This document shows positions 57,494-64,000 of a stretch of DNA of 64,000 bases, piece by piece. The stretch's first letter is position 1. Each line of letters opens with the position of its first letter. The DNA lies in the NCBI GenBank assembly GCA_020809705.1, contig CP085826.1, forward strand, positions 3,162,001-3,226,000, in the 5' to 3' direction. The position numbers and the translations under genes were made by a program. Source of the DNA: Calonectria ilicicola. Taxonomy: Eukaryota; Ascomycota; Sordariomycetes; Hypocreales; Nectriaceae. Below the pieces are notes generated by a model that worked only from the letters and a program-made list of their open reading frames with translations, was not told the origin of the DNA and searched no databases.

Positions 57494-58459
57494 ATGGCTG
57501 CTGCTTCCAATGTTCCTACCTTCAAGCTCGTGCTTGTCGGTGATGGTGGTACTGGAAAGGTGCGTAAGATTATCATCGTCAAATTCGCTCTGGCGACGTT
57601 ATCAGTGGCCATCCGTTGCCCCGCCTCATGCCTCATGGAGGAGGGGTGTAGGAAAATGCCACTTTGGAAACCATAAGGCTAACTGTTCTCGCCGCGCCCG
57701 ACAGACCACCTTCGTCAAGCGCCACTTGACTGGTGAATTCGAGAAGAAGTACATGGCCACTCTCGGTGTCGAGGTTCACCCTCTTAAGTTCACCACCGTA
57801 AGTTTCATGATCTCGGTTTGCTGTGCGGGGTACTAATTTTTCTAGAACTACGGTGACATCCAGTTCGACGTCTGGGATACTGCCGGTCAGGAGAAGTTTG
57901 GTGGTCTCCGTGATGGATACTACATCAACGGCCAGTGTGGTATCATCATGTTCGACGTCACCTCCCGCATCACATACAAGAACGTTCCCAACTGGCACCG
58001 TAAGTGGCCCTCTTCCAGCACGCCTCCTCTTAGCTCTAGCTTACGAATGTATTTTAGGTGATCTTGTCCGAGTTTGCGAGAACATCCCCATCGTTCTCTG
58101 CGGTAACAAGGTCGATGTGAAGGAGCGCAAGGTCAAGGCCAAGACCATCACCTTCCACCGAAAGAAGAACCTCCAGTACTACGATATTTCGGCCAAGTCC
58201 AACTACAACTTCGAGAAGCCCTTCCTCTGGCTCGGCCGCAAGCTCGTTGGCAACGCCGGTCTCGTATGTTCCCCTACTCAGATTTTATTCAATTTGACTG
58301 TGCAGATATTAACCCATGATATAGGAATTCGTCGCTGCCCCCGCCCTGGCTCCTCCCACCGCCCAGGTCGACGAGGCCTTGCTCGCTGAGTACACCAAGG
58401 AGATGGAGAGCGCCGCCGCATTGCCTCTCCCCGATAATGATGAGGATGATGATCTGTAA
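57494..58459 (+). CDS. GSP1: Ran GTPase (GTP-binding nuclear protein GSP1)
   Basis: Five exons: 57494-57559, 57705-57797, 57846-57999, 58058-58263 and 58325-58459, giving 217 aa, the usual size. All GTPase motifs are present: P-loop GDGGTGKT, switch [15 protein letters not shown], switch [23 protein letters not shown] and SAKSNYN. The acidic C-terminal end is DNDEDDDL, the Ran hallmark. No prenylation Cys is present, as expected. It drives nuclear import/export and spindle assembly by its nucleus-cytoplasm GTP gradient. The first intron lies directly after GGTGK in the P-loop. Confidence 0.98.
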
Positions 58460-61228
58460 ATGACTCCAGCGGTCACGGGAAACTTTGTTGAGGAGGATAC
58501 TCCATATTTCGACGAACCGAAATAAGGAAAGTATTTGAGGATGGCACATAGGCATCCGGGACGACCATTTATGAGAAGCAGAACGAAGCTCTGGGGTTTA
58601 CAGTAGCGTGATTATGGGTGGCCCGAAACAGGGCCATTATCCCTCATTTGAGGTGTAAGGGGGCGGTGCCATTAAAAGACAGTGGCCTCATTAGTTAGCT
58701 AGACATCCTTCATAAAAAAATTAACACCCGAGTCAAGTTTGCTTGGCTTGGCTATGAAGGTCCTTTTTCCACATATGCTTCAAGGGAACAACGATGATGA
58801 TGTTTCTTCGTGAGAGTAAAGTGTTTGGTTTGCCATGAGTTTCAATTAATATGGAGCTGCCGGATGTAGAGGATGTATATTGTCGATGCCATATTACGCT
58901 TTGATCACTTAATGATTGATTTTCCATGACATACCAAGCAGCAGATATTGCTGGCGTGTTAAAGGGCTATGCTTCTGCGACACATTAATCTTGCCGTTGT
59001 AGAATTGGTGCTGAGGCTACAGATTACTCCCGCATTCTTTTTTTTTCTCTCTTCAGCATGTTTGATCTACCAACGGCGACCAGGCCAGTCGGCCCATCGC
59101 TGCCTGTGTTTCGGGTTGTGGCAAGAGCTTACACCCTGGCGATCATGGATAGGGAGGGTGAGCTCTTGGGTAATTTGGTCATAGCGCATGGGCACATGTC
59201 TCCATACCACCGGATCGGCAGTTGGTTGGTACAAGCACAGGTAGCTCAAGCGAAGCTGCTGTGTGAAGCATGTTCCCTTGGGCTCTCAGCGTTGACCATC
59301 CGCCAATGCACGGGCACCAGTCGTAAGTTTACTTTAGTTTTACTTTACCTCAAGCTCGCCTTATAGAGCTGGCCACCATCTGGTCAAGTGTTTGGGGGTT
59401 TCGCAGCAGCGGCTGAGGGCCTCCACCTGCAGCCACAGTGGTGCAGCAGGACCTGTTTGGACAGATTTGCCCCTCCGAGTCTTACAGCTGACGGCACCCG
59501 AGATGGGTTCGCCAATGTTTTCGTCGGCCAAGCACGCATTGGCGGAGATGATGATGTTGCCATGCTCAGACGACAGTCTCAGCCTCATTGGCAATGAATG
59601 GAGTGGTTCAGGTGCGCCCGTTTGCTCATTTAGCCGGGTATATTGCTCACTTGCCAAAGTAGGAACGGGTACCATTTGGAACGCCACTTGTCAAAGATAG
59701 ATGGGAGGGCCATGAGCACAGGGATGTGTTAAGGATCGCATTGATGAGATTGGGCCTGGCGATGTGATTTAGTTAAATGGGATGGATGGCGCGCAGAACA
59801 CCCCTGGCGCCAGCGTATGCAGCCACTTAATGAGGCAGGGGTTCCTAACATGGCCTGAAGCTGGCCCGGGACTCATTAAACGGTTCAATCAGCATGGGGA
59901 GAGGGGGAATGGAAGCACTCGAAACCTGGAGATTGAGAAGCAACCAGTGGTAGTGGGTTGCATGTTGTTTTTGTTTATTTGTTATTGTATCCCTCCCTTC
60001 GCACATGAGAAGTGGCGGGTCAGGTATTCCAAGCATTGACGAGATGCGAGAATGGCCTGTGGATGCAGCCGATCATTGGATCACTGCGTCCGACGGCAGA
60101 TGGGATGGGGTAGATTGACGGGAAGGACCGGGGGCTGGGGAGCACGCATGAATGGCTTTTGTAGCAAAAGGAAAAACAACAACACAGGCTACGTTAATTG
60201 AATACACAAAGCTGCACGCGTGAAAGAACGCGTCGGTTTTTTTTTTTTTTAGAGGGCGTCTGCGGGGGGGCAAACGCACCCACTGTCGTAGCCGAGAAAA
60301 AAAAAATAACATGGATGGGTCGAGGTAAATCTCGTATCGGAGCCAAAATAAACGGAGCACTAAAGTGGAAAAAAAAATATTGAAACCGCGACGCAACCAC
60401 TGCAGCAGCGGCGCACAGCTCATAGCACATGAACGAACAACAATGGCTGGGACGAAAATGGGGCTTTGCCCAGTCAGATTAGTCATAGAGGAGATGGCGC
60501 AGGTAGGGAGCACAGGCGGTCAGGACCAACGCAGCAACCAGACGGGAGAAGAGACGACGATGATAGTCGGGGGGTTGGGAGGCACGTTAGACGTGGATAT
60601 GGAGTCGCTGCCATTCGTCCATCCGCATGCAGTTTTGTATGTGTTTTGGCGGGTGGGGAGGCGGCGATTTATACAGACAGGGGGGCACGTGCAACGCGTG
60701 TTGACATGGTTTCCCGATTGGGACAGGGTAACGCCAGGGGCGCGAAGGGATTGGCCAGAAACTGGGCAAAGCGACGCGGAGGAAGGAGGAGCACGCTCAA
60801 GCGCTCAGGAGGGGAAGGGGGGACGGGGCCTGGGCCGCCTCGCTTTTAGCACCTGCACCCACCTATTTGGCATTCCTCTCCTCTCCGCGGCCAGTCCACG
60901 TCCCAGCCCACACCCACACACGCCCACGCCCACGTTACGTTCACGTACCTCACACGCCCAACGCCCACACGTCGCTTGTTGCAGCACCACTTCTCACGAC
61001 GACATCTCTTTTGTTCTTCTTCCTCCTTCTCCTTCTCCTTCTGTCTCTTCATCACCTCTCCTTCACCGAGCCTCTCGCACTCCGCCGCTCATTCTCTCGC
61101 TCTCTCACCCGGCCTCCACCGTCTCCCTCCCCCTCTTGACCGCCACCCAGTAATGCCTCTCGTCGTCTCATAAGGGCTATTTCCATCTTTCCTCCTCCTC
61201 CTCCACCTCCTCCACCACCACCCGAGCC
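58460..61228. other. 2.8-kb upstream region of the homeobox gene
   Basis: No supported gene. 59361-59700 has open frames on both strands without a recognised family. T and A runs lie at about 60238-60250 and 60298-60306. 60900-60970 is rich in CCCACGCC-like words, and 61010-61060 is a pyrimidine tract (cttctccttctccttct). A long regulated promoter plus leader is likely for a developmental regulator. Confidence 0.5.
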
Positions 61229-63222
61229 ATGGCCAACACCTCACCAAACGCCTCATTCTCCGCCTCGCAGGACCACCACGCGGCACCCCCAACCGCCCAC
61301 CATGACAAGTCCTTCGCGCCTCAGACTCTACCCCCGCTCGCCGATGCGGCCTCAACTCCCCCACAGACAGAGAAGCACCCCAAGGGCAAACGAAAGCGGA
61401 CTGCGTATGTTGAAACCCTCATCCCAAGGGTTGGGTGACGTTCTCGGAGCTTTTGTGAAGCTAACTTGAGGCCAATTGGCCGATGCAGAGCCAAGGATAA
61501 GATGATCCTCGAGGAAGCGTACAGCAGCAACCCCAAACCCGACAAGCAGGCGCGCCTTGAGATCGTCCAGCGTGTGTCATTAAATGAGAAGGAAGTCCAG
61601 GTACGATTTGAACATCTTTTTCCCCATCAACAAACACTCTATCTGGATAGCTCGCATCTGGCTCAATATTAGCCTGAATGTAGCATCACGCGTTTCATCA
61701 ATTAAAGTCTAAATATGCGATATTGACTGACGCTTGGCCTATTAGATCTGGTTCCAGAACCGACGACAGAATGACAGAAGGAAATCACGGCCTCTCTCGG
61801 CCCAAGAGATTGCTGCCCTTCGATATGGCGGCATGCACGTCATTTCTTCCGATCCTATCGCCGTCGCCACTCCCATCAAGCCCGAAAAGTCCTTCCCAGC
61901 TTCTGACCCTGTTGGTTGTCGGCCACCAGATCTTCGAACAGCATCTCCTCGACCACTCGAGACTCCTTCAATCCCCCGACCCCGTCCCGACATCCTTGCC
62001 ACCCCAATTCCTATGGCCCATGATGGACTCCCCCGGCCTCGGCCCGATATTACACCCAGAAACAACGGCCCCTCCCCATCTCATGAATCTCTCTCTAGCT
62101 CTATGTCAAGCTCTGTTGGATATTTGGCAAACAGGTGGAATCTTGGTAGCTCTTTCTCTACACCGTCCACTGTTGGACGTGGCGGTGACGACTCCTTCAA
62201 GTATGTTGCTCCCTTGCATACTTGAAACCAAGTGATATTAAACTAACCTCTACCTTAGGCTTGATTCTTTCCCTCCATCTTCATGCTCCACTGTCCCATC
62301 CCCACACTCGGCCCAGTCCCAGTCCAAAGTCCGCTTATCACTATCGTTAGAAGGAAAGGCAGAACTGGTTCCCAACCAAGTCTCTCCTACTCGTAACCTG
62401 CCCCCAAGACCATCTTCCACCACCCCAAGCTTGCCTCAAGTACGCCAAAGGAGCCTCCAGCGGAGCCATAGCGCTCTCCCTAGCATTACTCTCCCACCCA
62501 TATCAACTCTCACCAACTCCCTGCCGCCCCGTCTTATGCGAGGCCGCTCCCGTGATGTCCATGCCTGGGAATCATGTGCGGATGCCGAGAACCGTGATGA
62601 GCTCACTGCTCAGGCGGAACATGAGTCCAACGGATCGGCCATCGCTGCCATTAGTCTTTTGAGGTCGTCGAGCGGAGTGCTCCAGCCCAGCGGCACCAAG
62701 CGTAATGCACCCATCTCAAAACCCCAACGACCTCATCAGGCTAAGAAGGCCAAGCTTAATCGCAGCGGCTCCAGCATTTCTCGACTAGAATACGACATCA
62801 ATGAGGACGCGGAGAAGCCTGAGAAGGAGTACGGAAAAGTTAAGGTCTCAATGTTAGTCTCACCTTCGGGGGACTCTGATAAGGAGAACTGGAGCCCCGA
62901 CGAGGACGAAAACGATTCCCCCCGCCGAAGACTACTACCACCCGCACCCACGAAGCCACGACCCCTAAACCCTCGCCGCCTCGGTCGAGTACTCCAGGAG
63001 CAGAAGGGCCCAAACTTCCTTGGAAACCGTGCCAATACAGCTCCCGCCCGACATCGAAATGTGGTTAAAGAAGGCGTCGAGATTTTCGAGGATTCAATGA
63101 AACGGCCGCGTGGGGAAGACGTTGAGCAATTTATGCGAGGTGATCTGAGCAGCCCCAGCAAGAAGCCTGACATGGACTGCGTGGCTGGCCTGCTGTCACT
63201 AAGCCAAGGTGCATGGCGGTAA
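61229..63222 (+). CDS. Homeobox transcription factor (Htf1/Yox1-like)
   Basis: Four exons: 61229-61404, 61489-61600, 61746-62200 and 62259-63222, giving 568 aa. A homeodomain lies near the N-terminus (about residues 54-113): GKRKRTAAKDKMILEEAY, then NEKEVQIWFQNRRQNDRRKSRP with the helix-3 core WFQNRR. The rest is Ser/Pro-rich and basic/acidic mixed, with RSHSALPSITLPPI and DKENWSPDEDENDSPRRR. An N-terminal homeodomain followed by a long disordered tail matches the Htf1/Hox2 group of filamentous ascomycetes, needed for phialide and conidium formation in Fusarium and Magnaporthe, and also resembles yeast Yox1. Which orthologue it is remains an inference. Two introns cut the homeodomain coding sequence; both keep phase. 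Confidence 0.88.
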
Positions 63223-64000
63223 GGATATGCATCACAACCAACACGCCACGTTGTGGTGCAAACGGGTACGTTAGATGCGTCCCGTCCCATTAACTGGAAC
63301 GAAATTTTGCATGAGGAAAGTCACTTATGACGAGTTTCATTTTTCTGGGGGCTATTGTGTATACCTCATTACTGAGGAAAAAAATTTGTTTTGTTTTGCA
63401 TGTGAATGACTGGTTCTAGTATTTTCTTTTTGTCTCTAGGTTTACGGTTACCGGTGTTCTATGTTTGGGTTGATTGGGTAGGGGGAAGGGGGGTAACATG
63501 GGGCATGTTGGATTTTTCAAATGTAGATATAACTTCGAGACTGCTTTGCCCTGGGACAGCGGATTCAGCTGCAGGTGCGGAAATGAAAGATTGTCATGAG
63601 CCAGATTTGGAGATGTTGTGTAATTACGGTTGGTGAAGCAACTAGAACTTATCATGAGAGCATTCCAAGTAACGCTTGTCTCACCTAGGAATAATTGTGT
63701 CTTATGAGTTGAGCAGTGCACCAAAAGTGGCACAAGCTCATCAGTGTCTTGCACGGGCGTTGTGAAGACGGAGAGAGCGGGGAGTGATCCACACTGAACA
63801 TGTCTCAACACCCGTCGTCTATCTATTGGTTTGGAAGGAGCAGAAAAAAGAAAAGAAGGAGAGCAAAAACAGGACGCTTGACATCGCTGTGCTTTCTGCA
63901 GCATGCATGAGTGTCTGACAACATGGTTCGTTAATGACATGATGTTTCTCCTTGACCATTCCCCTACCCATTCTCGAAAACCTTGTCTTTTGTATCGTGG
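63223..64000. other. 3' flank of the homeobox gene, nothing called
   Basis: A minus-strand frame at 63416-63940 is open but has no domain and an odd composition. It is not supported as a gene. Confidence 0.45.

Noticed and set aside
60365..61153. 262-aa plus-strand ORF before the homeobox gene
   Set aside because: Composition changes along its length, it ends in pyrimidine-tract residues (Ser/Pro/Leu), and it has no domain. More likely promoter and leader.
1..64000. Secondary-metabolite cluster, CRISPR array, intact transposon or rRNA genes
   Set aside because: Looked for on both strands. No synthase, transposase, reverse transcriptase, spaced direct-repeat array or rRNA sequence was recognised.

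Overview
This window is nuclear DNA of a filamentous ascomycete. Genes are split by many short introns (about 50-90 nt, GT...AG), coding density is moderate, and the gene set is fungal: Ssr4, Eaf6 and Taf3 chromatin/transcription subunits, a Dsc4-type protein, a molybdenum-cofactor sulfurase, a GH18 chitinase and an Htf1-like homeobox gene. A Sordariomycete, probably Hypocreales, fits best. That placement is inference from protein style, not from a marker gene. Intron borders were assigned by eye and checked for frame; every multi-exon model below stays open to its stop.

Layout. 0.3-4.5 kb: a HAD phosphatase (+), a small Cys/His protein (+) and a CorA-like transporter (-). 4.5-7.6 kb is a gene-poor gap. 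7.6-12.2 kb: secreted GH18 chitinase (+) and SSR4 (-), tail to tail. After a 3.1-kb gap come 6-phosphogluconate dehydrogenase (+, 15.3-17.3), an RBM42-like RNA-binding protein (+, 18.6-19.6) and a nucleotide-sugar/triose-phosphate-type transporter (-, 20.2-22.3). A 2.8-kb gap holds a cluster of palindromes. 25.1-30.3 kb: GH15 glucoamylase-like enzyme (+) and molybdenum-cofactor sulfurase (-), tail to tail with 138 bp between. 31.7-37.0 kb: ARS2/SERRATE (+), PXR1 G-patch protein (+) and a 48-aa spliced protein (-). A 3.3-kb AT-rich gap follows. 40.3-49.98 kb: DSC4-like (+), RCL1 (-), a mitochondrial-type PPR protein (+), TAF3 (-) and an S9 dipeptidyl-peptidase V-like enzyme (-). 51.7-58.5 kb: EAF6 (-), a PWI/SR splicing factor (-), NAS2/PSMD9 (+) and GSP1/Ran (+). 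61.2-63.2 kb: a homeobox transcription factor (+) behind a 2.7-kb upstream region.

Most genes are conserved housekeeping functions: chromatin and transcription (SSR4, TAF3, EAF6, ARS2, homeobox), RNA and ribosome biogenesis (RCL1, PXR1, PWI-SR, RBM42-like), protein turnover (NAS2, DSC4, S9 peptidase), metabolism (6PGDH, GH15, MoCo sulfurase) and nuclear transport (Ran). They form no single pathway. I see no biosynthetic cluster, intact transposon, CRISPR array, rRNA or convincing tRNA. I did not find a clear undescribed system. The most unusual items are an 80-nt structured inverted-repeat element (51101-51180), a palindrome cluster (23495-23689), a uORF or one-base frameshift at the head of the CorA-like gene, and two small poorly characterised proteins.
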